From NCBI GenBank assembly GCA_937891905.1, contig CALATT010000127.1, positions 1 to 20,910 of the forward strand: DNA of 20,910 nucleotides, read 5' to 3'. Shown here piece after piece: positions 1-9,100 of this stretch (the first letter of the stretch is position 1; every line of letters starts with the position of its first letter). This DNA is from an uncultured Bacteroidales bacterium (GTDB taxonomy: Bacteria; Bacteroidota; Bacteroidia; Bacteroidales; Paludibacteraceae). The position numbers and the translations under genes were made by a program. The notes beneath the pieces are model-generated. The model saw only the letters and a list, made by a program, of their open reading frames with translations. It ran no database searches and was not told the origin of the DNA.

Positions 1-3000
1 ATGAGAAGCGTATGCTCCAGGAGGCTGTTGACTCGCTCTTCGATAATAGCCGTAAGACCACAGCGATGAAATCTGAGGCTAACCGTCCATTGAAGTCTTT
101 GTCTGACTCATTGAAGGGTAAGCAAGGTCGTTTCCGTCAGAACTTGCTCGGTAAGCGTGTGGACTATTCTGCTCGTTCTGTGATCGTGGTTGGTCCAGAG
201 TTGAAGATGCACGAGTGTGGTCTTCCAAAAGAAATGGCAGCAGAGCTCTACAAACCATTTATCATCCGCAAGCTCATTGAGCGTGGTATCGTGAAGACTG
301 TTAAGTCTGCGAAGAAGATTATCGACCGCCGCGAGCCCGTTATCTATGAGATTCTTGAGCGCGTGATGGAGGGACACCCAGTATTGCTCAACCGTGCTCC
401 GACACTGCACCGTCACGGTATTTTGGCATTCCAACCTCGTATGATTGAGGGTAAGGCTATTCAGTTGCACCCACTATCATGTGCCGGATTTAACGCCGAC
501 TTCGATGGTGACCAGATGGCTGTTCACTTGCCATTGAGCAATGAGGCTATTTTGGAGGCGCAGTTATTGATGTTAGGATCCCATAATATCCTTGACCCTG
601 CGAATGGTAACCCAATTACGGTGCCTTCACAGGATATGATTTTGGGTCTATATTATATTACTAAGGAGCGCGAGGGCGCGAAGGGTGAAGGATTATCTTT
701 CTACTCTGAGGAAGAAGCTATTATTGCGCTCAATGAGGGTAGAGCTGATATCCACGCAAAGGTTAATGTGCGTGTAAATGATATCGTAGATGGCAAGCCT
801 ATTCAGCACCTTATCCAAACCACTCCAGGTCGTGTCATTGTGAATGGCTATGTACCAAGCGAGATTGGATTCCAGAATGTGCTCATGAAGAAGGGTGCTG
901 TTAAGACGATTATCTCTAAGGTGATTAAGACTTGTGGTGTGGCTCGTGCTGCACAGTTCTTGGATGATATCAAGGACTTGGGTTACTACCGTGCTTTCAA
1001 GGGTGGTTTGAGCTTTAACTTGAATGATATTCTCATTCCTGAGGAGAAGCCAGCACTTATTGAGAAGGGTAACGAGATAGTAGATAATATCACCGAGTTG
1101 TATAGCATTGGTGAAATGTCCGATGATCAGCGTTACCGTCAGACGGTGGATACCTGGAAGCAGATTGACGCCGAGATGACTAAGATATTGATGAACCACA
1201 TGCAGAATGCAGATAAGGGATTCAACTCAGTATATATGATGATGGATTCTGGTGCGCGTGGTAGTCAACAGCAGATTAAGCAGTTGGCAGGTATCCGTGG
1301 TATCATGGGTAAACCATTGAAGGCAGGTTCAACAGACACTCGTACAGATATTGAGAACCCAGTCTTGGCTAACTTCAAAGAGGGTATGTCCGTGCAAGAG
1401 TACTTCATTTCTACGCACGGTGCTCGTAAGGGTCTTGCCGATACAGCGTTGAAGACTGCGGACGCAGGTTATTTGACTCGTCGTTTGGTGGATGTATCAC
1501 ACGATGTGATTATCAACGAGGAGGACTGTGGTACATTGCGTGGTTTGACTGCTCGTGCTATCAAGGATGCCAATGGTCACACTATTGCATCACTCTCATT
1601 GCGTATCTTAGGTCGCGTATCTGTACACGATATATTGGATAATGATGGTAACTTGATTGTAGCATCTGGCGAAGAGATTCGTGAGCCACAATGCGAGGCT
1701 ATTGAGGCAGCGGGTATCGAGGAAGTAGAGATTCGCTCCGTACTCACTTGCGAGAGCAAGCATGGTGTATGTGCTAAGTGCTACGGCCGTAACCTTGCAT
1801 CTCGTAAGATGGTGCAGAAGGGTGAGGCTGTGGGTGTGATTGCTGCACAGGCTATCGGTGAGCCAGGTACTCAGTTGACACTTCGTACTTTCCACTCTGG
1901 TGGTTTGGCGGGTGGTGACGCTTCTAAGTCATCTTACTCGCTCACTCGTGAGGGTATCGTAGAGATTGAGGACTTGCGTACTATCACAACGGCTAATGGC
2001 GATGTGATTGTAGTAAGCCGTCAGAATGCGATGACCTTGAAGGATGAGAAGACAGGCGTTGTGCTCAGTAACTTTGATATACCTTATGCTTCTAAACTCT
2101 TTGTGAAGAGTGGTGAGAAATATGCAAAAGACACATTGGTGTGCGAATGGGACCCATATAAGATTCCATTGGTAATCGAGCAAGACGGTTTCATCCACTA
2201 CGAGGATGTTATCGAGGGTATTACTTGCAAGACCGAGGTGGATGAGCAGACTGGTAAGCGCGAGGTTTCTATTATCGAACCAAAAGAGAAACAGCGTATT
2301 CCACAAGCGCATATCGTAGATAAGGATGGCAATATTTTGCGTTCTTACAACTTGCCTGTAAAAGCAAGTCTGAACCACACTGAGGGTGCTGAGGTACAGA
2401 TAGGTAATCTTCTCTTCACCATGGAGCGTGTTACTAACCGTGGTGGTGATATTACCTCTGGTCTTCCTCGTATCACCGAGCTCTTTGAGGCTCGTAACCC
2501 ATCTAATCCAGCTGTGGTGGCTGAGATTGATGGTGAGGTATCCTTTGGTCGTATCAAGCGTGGTAACCGTGAACTCTTTGTTACCAGCAAGTTGGGCGAG
2601 CAGAAAGCATATCTCATTCCATTGACCAAGCAGATCTTGGTACAAGAGGGTGACTATGTACGCGCTGGTGTAGCATTATCTGATGGTGCTATCACTCCAG
2701 ATGATATCTTGGCTATCCAAGGTCCAACAGCGGTGCAAGATTATATCGTGAATGAAGCACAGGCTGTATATCGTATGCAGGGTGTGGAGATTAACGATAA
2801 GCACTTCGAGATTATCGTTCGCCAGATGATGCGTAAGGTAGAGATTCTCGAACCAGGTGATACACGCTTCCTTGAGGGCGATATTGTAGATAAGAAGGAC
2901 TTCTTGGAGGAGAACGATCGTATCTGGGGTCGCAAGGTGGTAACAGATGCAGGTGAGAGTGAGTCATTGCATGAGGGTCAGATTGTGACCGCTCGTAAAT

Positions 3001-3356
3001 TGCATGACGAGAACTCATCTCTCCGCCGCCGCGATAAGAAGCTCGTTCAGGCTCGTGATGCACAGTGTGCTACTGCTAAGCAGATCCTTCAGGGTATCAC
3101 ACGCGCAGCATTGGGTACGAAGTCATTTATCTCTGCAGCATCCTTCCAGGAGACCACTAAGGTGCTCAACGAGGCAGCTATTCGTGGTAAGGTGGACTTC
3201 CTTGAGGGTATGAAGGAGAATGTGATTTGCGGTAACTTGATTCCAGCAGGTACAGGTTTGCGTGAGTTCACTAAGATCTCCGTGCATAACCAAGAGGAGT
3301 ATGCGGCTCTGCAAGCGGCTCGTGAGGCAGCTGAGGCAGCACTCAACAACGAATAA
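1..3356 (+). CDS. rpoC: DNA-directed RNA polymerase subunit beta' (5'-truncated by window edge)
   Basis: Largest catalytic subunit of RNA polymerase. The reading frame is open from base 3 and runs to a TAA at 3354-3356, giving about 1117 visible residues. Bacteroidetes RpoC is usually near 1400 residues, so roughly 300 N-terminal residues lie outside. The first visible residues (EKRMLQEAVDSLFDN) match the conserved part before the active centre. The metal-binding motif NADFDGDQ is encoded at about 492-515, the bridge helix (MMMDSGARGSQQQ) near 1236-1275, the four-Cys zinc site (EEDCGT, then CESKHGVCAKC) between about 1522 and 1782, and the trigger loop (IGEPGTQLTLRTFHSGG) near 1855-1905. No frameshift or missing key residue is seen. 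In Bacteria rpoC normally follows rpoB; that part is outside the window. A terminator follows directly, so this is the end of the operon. Confidence 0.98.
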   Translation, partial: EKRMLQEAVDSLFDNSRKTTAMKSEANRPLKSLSDSLKGKQGRFRQNLLGKRVDYSARSVIVVGPELKMHECGLPKEMAAELYKPFIIRKLIERGIVKTVKSAKKIIDRREPVIYEILERVMEGHPVLLNRAPTLHRHGILAFQPRMIEGKAIQLHPLSCAGFNADFDGDQMAVHLPLSNEAILEAQLLMLGSHNILDPANGNPITVPSQDMILGLYYITKEREGAKGEGLSFYSEEEAIIALNEGRADIHAKVNVRVNDIVDGKPIQHLIQTTPGRVIVNGYVPSEIGFQNVLMKKGAVKTIISKVIKTCGVARAAQFLDDIKDLGYYRAFKGGLSFNLNDILIPEEKPALIEKGNEIVDNITELYSIGEMSDDQRYRQTVDTWKQIDAEMTKILMNHMQNADKGFNSVYMMMDSGARGSQQQIKQLAGIRGIMGKPLKAGSTDTRTDIENPVLANFKEGMSVQEYFISTHGARKGLADTALKTADAGYLTRRLVDVSHDVIINEEDCGTLRGLTARAIKDANGHTIASLSLRILGRVSVHDILDNDGNLIVASGEEIREPQCEAIEAAGIEEVEIRSVLTCESKHGVCAKCYGRNLASRKMVQKGEAVGVIAAQAIGEPGTQLTLRTFHSGGLAGGDASKSSYSLTREGIVEIEDLRTITTANGDVIVVSRQNAMTLKDEKTGVVLSNFDIPYASKLFVKSGEKYAKDTLVCEWDPYKIPLVIEQDGFIHYEDVIEGITCKTEVDEQTGKREVSIIEPKEKQRIPQAHIVDKDGNILRSYNLPVKASLNHTEGAEVQIGNLLFTMERVTNRGGDITSGLPRITELFEARNPSNPAVVAEIDGEVSFGRIKRGNRELFVTSKLGEQKAYLIPLTKQILVQEGDYVRAGVALSDGAITPDDILAIQGPTAVQDYIVNEAQAVYRMQGVEINDKHFEIIVRQMMRKVEILEPGDTRFLEGDIVDKKDFLEENDRIWGRKVVTDAGESESLHEGQIVTARKLHDENSSLRRRDKKLVQARDAQCATAKQILQGITRAALGTKSFISAASFQETTKVLNEAAIRGKVDFLEGMKENVICGNLIPAGTGLREFTKISVHNQEEYAALQAAREAAEAALNNE

Positions 3357-3381
3357 TTCGATTTTATCTATTCGCGATAAG

Positions 3382-3413
3382 AAAATGGCACTCTGATGGG
3401 TGCCATTTTTTTA
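3382..3413 (+). terminator. Rho-independent terminator of the rpoC operon
   Basis: A perfect 10-bp stem (AAAATGGCAC at 3382-3391 with GTGCCATTTT at 3400-3409) encloses an 8-base loop and runs into a T-rich tail. It lies 26 bp after the rpoC stop codon. Confidence 0.9.
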
Positions 3414-3497
3414 TTTTTCCACTCATTTGGATATTTTTTCTACCTATCAGGTTACTTTTTTCGTCGATTTGTGAACATTCATATGGTATAAATGTAG

Positions 3498-3505
3498 TAA
3501 TTTTG
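3498..3505 (+). promoter_or_regulatory. Putative Bacteroidetes -7 box of the pectate lyase gene
   Basis: TAATTTTG fits the Bacteroidetes -7 consensus TAnnTTTG. The nearest upstream TTTG (3468-3471) leaves a 26-bp spacer, longer than the usual 19-21 bp, so the -33 element is not convincing. The predicted start of transcription is near 3512, leaving a leader of about 57 nt. Confidence 0.55.
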
Positions 3506-3508
3506 CAG

Positions 3509-3534
3509 CCGATTTAGAGTGGTGTCTAAATCGG
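3509..3534. repeat. Perfect 10-bp inverted repeat at the presumed transcription start of the pectate lyase gene
   Basis: The arms CCGATTTAGA (3509-3518) and TCTAAATCGG (3525-3534) are exact reverse complements around a 6-base spacer. They begin 3 bp after the -7 box, so the element either straddles +1 as an operator or forms a 5'-terminal hairpin on the mRNA. It is not followed by a T tract, so it is not a terminator. Confidence 0.75.
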
Positions 3535-3568
3535 TATTAGTCTGTTAATTCTATATTTTATTTTTTCT

Positions 3569-5800
3569 ATGAAGAAGTGTGCTATTTTCGTAATGGCGTG
3601 TATGGCAGCGGTGGCTGTTCATGCTGATTGGACGGAGGATTTTAATAGTCTCTCCTCTGGTATTTGGTCTGCAGAGACGGATGTTGAGTTATCTTCTGGT
3701 GTTTGGACTATGGGCGGTGATGCACAGCGTAATAGTTCGAATGGTGTGGTGTCTATCAAGTTTAATTCAGCGGGTGCGTATATGATTACGCCAGTGACGG
3801 ATAATGTGGCTTCTATCTCATTCAAATACCGTAGTGGTGGTAGTAAGAAGAATGTGGAGATTGCTTATCAGGTAGCAGGAGGAGAGTGGCAAGTAGTAGA
3901 TACGCTTCGTATCAATTCGTCTGCTTCTTCTTTCGCTTCGTATTCGCATGCTGTGGGCGCGTCTGAGCAGACAGGAGTACGCGTGCGTATTAAAGGTATA
4001 ACGAATAATGTGTATATTGATGATGTGTCTTTGAAGCAGGCAGCGGCGGGTGATAATACAGGTGGTGGTAATACAGGTGGCGTGGTAGTGCCAAATGAGC
4101 CAGAGCCTGATTTTTCTCGTCCTCTTTATACGGCTACGAATAAGACTTATTATATTTCTCCTGCGGGGGATGATGTGACGGGTGATGGTTCGTTTGCTAA
4201 GCCATGGTATAATTTGGGTAAGGCTGTTTCTGTAGCGCAGGCGGGTGATGTTATTTACTGCCGTGGAGGTCGTTATCTGATGTCATGGCGTGGTACGGAT
4301 GGTAAGTTAACTATTCGATTGAAGCAGTCAGGTACGGCAGCAGCGCCTATAGTGATTTCTGCTTACGAGGCTGAGGTGCCTATTTTTGATTTTGAGCAGC
4401 AGTTATTGGATTGTAATCGTGACAAGGGTAATGTGGGTGATCGTGGTATGCTCATTAGTGGTAATTACTGGGTGCTATATGGATTGCATATGATGCATGC
4501 GGCGGATAATGCGATTAAGTTGGAGGGTTCTCATAACCGTATTGAGCGTTGTGAGTTTAGTTATAACTTGGATACTGGAATTCAGTTGGGTTTTGGTCAT
4601 AAGTTCTCTGATTCGGGTTTGGGGAGCAGTAATGATGGTTCGTTCTGTGCGTATAATGATATTATCGACTGTGATTCGCACCATAACTGTGACTACGATG
4701 CCAATTATGGTTCGGATGCTGATGGATTTGCATGCAAGATGCATAATGGTAAGGGAAATCGTTTTATTCGTTGCCGTGCGTGGCGTAACTCGGATGATGC
4801 GTGGGACTTGTTTGAGACGGACTATGATGTTATCTTGGCTGAATGCTGGGCGTGGGAGAGTGGTAATAAGGAGGACCATTTATGGGTGAAGGAGTATTTC
4901 GATGGTTCTGCCAGTTTCTCGGGTAATGGCAATGGTATTAAGTTGGGCGGTAATGGTGCTGGTGGTAGCAGTAAGGGTATTCACTATGCGTATCGCTGTA
5001 TTGCTTTTGGCTGTGATATCAGTTCGTCAGTGAAGGGTTTTGACTGCAATAGTCACAAGGATGGTCATGTGCTGATTGGTTGTTTGGCATTTGATAACTC
5101 GTATGATTTTATGTTCGAGTCGGGTGGTTCTGCAGCTAAGACTTTCTATTACAATAATGTATGTTTTGGTCGTCAGGAGATTAGTGTGGGTAGTGATGAT
5201 TATAATGCATTGGGTGTGGCGCGTGATGAATTGGCTTGGACGAAGCATTTGGTTACTTCTTTTGACCGTTCGGACTATGTGTCATTGAGTGAGGAGGATG
5301 CTATGGCTCCTCGTCGTGGTGATGGTTCGATGCCAAGTCGTTTTGCTCGTTTGGTGCAGGGTAGTAACTTGGTGGATGCAGGTGGTGAAGTGCCTGCGGC
5401 CGTTACGCCTAACTTGTCTCAGTTGGAGTCGGATTTCCCATTCTTGGTGTCTCCTGTTTATGGTAAGAGTCGTGATTTAGGTCCGTATGAATTGGTGCAA
5501 GAGGATATTCCATCTTCTACGCAGCAGATTATTGTGCCTGAGAGTTGTGGTTCGCTGGAGGTGCTGATGGGCAATAATGCGGAAGAGCAGATTATCAAGT
5601 TCAGCGTGCCATCTGATTGTACTGCGCAGTTGAGTGTGTATGATATGAATGGTCGCTTGGTGGAGAGTGTGGCTGTGGGAAGTGTTACTTACGGAGTGGA
5701 GTATTACCAACCGCTATCTGTGGCTGGCATGCGTGGTATGTATTTGGTTCGCTTGTCAGCAGGAGCGTTCTGTTCTACTGCTCGTTTGCTCTTGCCATGA
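3569..5800 (+). CDS. Secreted family 9 (PL9) pectate lyase with T9SS type A sorting domain
   Basis: Predicted secreted pectin-degrading enzyme (743 aa) that would cleave polygalacturonate by Ca2+-dependent beta-elimination. Residues 1-19 form a signal peptide ending VHA. Residues about 20-157 are a beta-sandwich module, possibly carbohydrate-binding, followed by a Gly/Asn/Pro linker (161-184). Residues 190-640 form a right-handed beta-helix with PL9 hallmarks: ADGFACK (D385) and NSDDAWDLF (D409, D410, D413) reproduce the spacing of the four Ca2+-binding Asp residues known from Pel9A, and GNGIKLGG (K458) matches its catalytic Lys. Residues about 680-743 (YDMNGRLVES, then GMYLVRLSAG) are a T9SS type A C-terminal domain, so the enzyme is likely exported across the outer membrane and anchored or released. 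The gene stands alone between two terminators. The fold and family are well supported; the exact pectic substrate is inferred. Confidence 0.88.
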   Translation: MKKCAIFVMACMAAVAVHADWTEDFNSLSSGIWSAETDVELSSGVWTMGGDAQRNSSNGVVSIKFNSAGAYMITPVTDNVASISFKYRSGGSKKNVEIAYQVAGGEWQVVDTLRINSSASSFASYSHAVGASEQTGVRVRIKGITNNVYIDDVSLKQAAAGDNTGGGNTGGVVVPNEPEPDFSRPLYTATNKTYYISPAGDDVTGDGSFAKPWYNLGKAVSVAQAGDVIYCRGGRYLMSWRGTDGKLTIRLKQSGTAAAPIVISAYEAEVPIFDFEQQLLDCNRDKGNVGDRGMLISGNYWVLYGLHMMHAADNAIKLEGSHNRIERCEFSYNLDTGIQLGFGHKFSDSGLGSSNDGSFCAYNDIIDCDSHHNCDYDANYGSDADGFACKMHNGKGNRFIRCRAWRNSDDAWDLFETDYDVILAECWAWESGNKEDHLWVKEYFDGSASFSGNGNGIKLGGNGAGGSSKGIHYAYRCIAFGCDISSSVKGFDCNSHKDGHVLIGCLAFDNSYDFMFESGGSAAKTFYYNNVCFGRQEISVGSDDYNALGVARDELAWTKHLVTSFDRSDYVSLSEEDAMAPRRGDGSMPSRFARLVQGSNLVDAGGEVPAAVTPNLSQLESDFPFLVSPVYGKSRDLGPYELVQEDIPSSTQQIIVPESCGSLEVLMGNNAEEQIIKFSVPSDCTAQLSVYDMNGRLVESVAVGSVTYGVEYYQPLSVAGMRGMYLVRLSAGAFCSTARLLLP

Positions 5801-5802
5801 TG

Positions 5803-5886
5803 TATTGAGTATTGAGTACCATTTACGATTTACCATTTACGATGTAAGGTGTAGGGTGTAGGGTATAGTGAGTAGTGAGTAGTGAG
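5803..5886 (+). repeat. Heptanucleotide array, 12 phased TA-N5 units
   Basis: Twelve consecutive 7-bp units all start with TA in the same phase (5803, 5810 and so on to 5880); a thirteenth TA falls at 5887. Unit sequences change along the array: TATTGAG twice, then alternating TACCATT and TACGATK, then TAAGGTG, TAGGGTG and TAGGGTA, then TAGTGAG three times. The array begins 3 bp after the pectate lyase stop codon and ends before its terminator. It has no coding role that I can see. Confidence 0.85.
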
Positions 5887-5902
5887 TATAAACAGAATAT
5901 AG

Positions 5903-5928
5903 AAAGGTCGCCAAGTGGCGATCTTTTT
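5903..5928 (+). terminator. Rho-independent terminator of the pectate lyase gene
   Basis: A 10-bp stem (AAAGGTCGCC at 5903-5912 with GGCGATCTTT at 5917-5926, one G:U pair) with an AAGT loop continues into TTTTTG. Confidence 0.85.
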
Positions 5929-5958
5929 GTTTGTGGAGGCAAATGGTTATTTGCGATG

Positions 5959-6026
5959 AATTTTACACGATTTTGAGCAAAATGTTACTATACTGCTTTC
6001 CAAATGCGCATAAAAATCGTAAAATT
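5959..6026. repeat. Imperfect A/T-rich inverted repeat upstream of a promoter
   Basis: AATTTTACACGATTTT (5959-5974) and AAAAATCGTAAAATT (6012-6026) are reverse complements apart from a 2-base AC bulge and one end base. The pair lies just upstream of the promoter at 6049-6079. It could be a regulator binding site; A/T richness makes chance a real alternative. Confidence 0.4.
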
Positions 6027-6048
6027 TTGCACTTTTTGCTTAAAATAG

Positions 6049-6079
6049 TTGCGTAAATCAATTCTTTTTCGTATATTTG
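6049..6079 (+). promoter_or_regulatory. Bacteroidetes-type promoter of the 1630-aa protein gene
   Basis: TTG at 6049-6051, a 20-bp spacer and TATATTTG at 6072-6079 match the Bacteroidetes -33/-7 consensus. Transcription would start near 6086, leaving a leader of about 77 nt that is A/T-rich and has no Shine-Dalgarno site. Confidence 0.75.
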
Positions 6080-6162
6080 CCGCCGAATAGGATTTATGGG
6101 TTTTCAGATTTGTAGAAAAAACAACAAACAATCATAATTTATCTACTTAATTTATTACAATC

Positions 6163-9100
6163 ATGAAAGCAGTTTTTACAAGGTTTTTTTCGGTGTTAAT
6201 GGCGAATACCCCCCCCTATAGAAAAGGGCCTTCTTCGCGTAAGTTTTTATCTCTCTTTTTAATTCTCTTCCTCGCAGTTGGTAATGCGTGGGGACAAGAG
6301 ACGGTGATAAGTTTGCAAGGGACAACAAGTGCGCCTTCAAAAAAAGTAGCGCAGATTGGAACTCAAGATGCTTATTTTGGTAGGTGTGGAAATTCTGTGT
6401 CTTTAGTAGCAAATGGATTAGCAACAGGGAATTCTACAATATTTGTAGCTTTTGAAGTAAAAGTAAAATCAAAAATAAATCTAACTTGCTATTGTACAGC
6501 AGGTTCTAGTTATACAAAAGAGGAGTATATCTCAACCTTAACGGAGGATAATTGGAATAGTGTTAAAAAAATGTTAGCAGAGGAACTAAACTCTACTCCA
6601 GCAAAGGCCCTTTTTGAAACTAATTTTTCAAAATTTACTATCTCCTATGATAAAAATACACAAAAAAATAAATCATATGATATTCTACTTGATGGTGAAT
6701 ATGAGGCTGGATATTATGCAATATATTTGAAGAATTCTATTAATAGTGCCTTCTACATCCAGTCTATTACAATTACCCCTTCCGCTCCCGATGCCGGAGG
6801 CGATTCCGTATGCCCGGAAACGCTGACTATTTCGAGCAAGGATAGCAAGACAGCTTTCCTTGAGGGAGATGCAATTGAGTTGACTGCTGCTTTGAGCGCA
6901 GGAAATGGTGCAATCACTTATCAGTGGTACAAAGGAGGGACTGATGAGGGAAACAAACTCGCAGGTAGAACTACTGCCAAACTTGAAATCGCTTCTTGCG
7001 TGGAAGGTGATGCAGGTGACTATTATTGTATTGCAAGTAAAGATGATTGTTCAGATGCAGTAAATGCAGCCGCTTTTACTATTACCGTTGAGGCTGATAC
7101 CAAGTGCTTCAATATGCCGGCTATTACCAGCAAACCGAGTAATTTAGCTTCTGTAACAGTAACTGGTGGAACTCTGTCAGATATTAGTGTTAACGGGAAG
7201 TCCGTTTCTATGGACGGAAACGGTTTAAAATTCGGTGGCAATGATAGCCGTTTGAAAGTAACATTGACAGGTGCTTCTATTGTTGAAGGTACGAAAATTA
7301 CAGTTGCATGGAAAGGCGCAAGTGCAGGTAGTGCAGGTGTTGGTCTGTTCAATGAAAACTTAGCATCGCAAGTAATCAGCATCTCTGGTGGAGAGGCAGC
7401 AGGTTCTGTTTCTCATACCTTTACTGCTGAAGAGGCTGCTAATTATGCCGATGAATTTATTATCAACCGTAACGCTTCAGGTTCTGGTATCTGCATCAAC
7501 GCTATCACCGTTGAGGACTGCGGTCCGGCAATAGTAAAACACACTGTAACGCTGAACTACAATGATGGAGAAACTCCTGCAGGTAGTCTTACGGTCGTTG
7601 ATGGCAATGCCGCTGTTAAGCCCGCTGATCCTACCCGTGGCAAATACACTTTCTTGGGTTGGTTTGTTGGTGACACAGACGATGAGTATGTATGGTCAAC
7701 CGCTGTAACAGGTGACCTTACTCTTAAAGCACATTGGCAAGATCCTTGGACGATTACATTTGATGCTGATGGTGGCTCGGCTGTAAGTGGCATTACTGTT
7801 AAACATAATACCAAGGCAGAGAAACCTACTGACCCGACCAAAGATGCTAATGACTTTTTGGGGTGGTTCTATGGCGATCCCGCAGTAGAATTCGATTGGG
7901 ATGCAAATGTAACTCAAAACTATGCTCTGGTGGCTCAGTGGCAGCCTGCTGTTGCTAAGTACGATGTAGAGTACTATGACGGCGAAACAAAGATCGGCAC
8001 CGAGGAGCAGGTTTGGGAAAATCAACACCCGACGGCAGCAGGTATTGAGACCGCTAAGCCGCTTTATACTTTTGTTGGTTGGTATCTGACTTCCGCATTG
8101 GAAGGTGATCCTGTAGTTCTGAATACCGTAACTCCGGTTGAGGGTCTTAAACTCTATGGTAAGTGGACTAAGGCTTATGCTACATCGTATGATATGGAAG
8201 CATATGCAGTTAGCGATGGTGCTACATTAGAAACTCTGCTTTCCAATTTGGATGCTGCTGGCTATGCTTATACAAATGTTAACGGCATTGATAATGGTCA
8301 TACTCATAACTACATCTATGATGGTATGAAGTATAAGACCAACGATGGTGATTTGTCCTTCAATGTTAATGCCGGCAAACTCGTTATCGTGAAAACAGGT
8401 AACTTGCCTGCAAATGCACTGACAATGTACATTAACGGTGAGGAAGATCCTACAGTATTCGTTGGTGCCAATGAAGCAGAAGAAACACATGTTAATAATT
8501 ATTTCTATAGTGAAGCTGATGCTCTGTACCGTTTGGATATTCAAGCATCAAAAGGAACTTGTGTATTAAAGGCTGTTACCATAACTGATCCGTTTACTGT
8601 TACATTTGAAGCTAATGGTGGTGATGCTGTGGCTGCGTTAGAAGGTAAACCATCTATCACCCTTCCAGAGCCTACTAACGGCACAATGAATTTCAAAGGC
8701 TGGTATGACGCTGCAACCGAAGGAAATAAAATAGGTGATGCAGGAGAAGAATATACACCAACGGCTGATGTGACTATTTACGCACAATGGGAGGCTCAAT
8801 CTACTATCAATACACTGAGTGATTTGAAAGTGAATGGTGAGACTGTATTAGGTTTTGCAGCAGATGAACATACTTACAGAATGGTATTACCTTATAAGAG
8901 TGCCCTTCCAATGATTACTTCTGCTACACCTACTAACGCAAACGCAAAAGTCGCTTTGTGGCCTATAGATGGTCCTGAATGGACAGACGAGTATGATGGT
9001 GGCTGCTATCGTCAGCAAGTAGTAGTGACTCCACAAGACCCAACTGCAGAAAAAGGCTATTACGATATTCGTATCACTTATGCTCCGAAAGATGGAGTAG

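Noticed and set aside
1929..2645. 238-codon reverse-strand frame inside rpoC
   Set aside because: It mirrors strongly conserved rpoC coding sequence and its protein lacks domain character; it is a shadow frame, like the other long antisense frames in rpoC, topB and the large protein gene.
5803..5886. CRISPR-like array
   Set aside because: Units are 7 bp with no spacers; likewise the 33-bp repeat at 11582-11662 is directly tandem without spacers.
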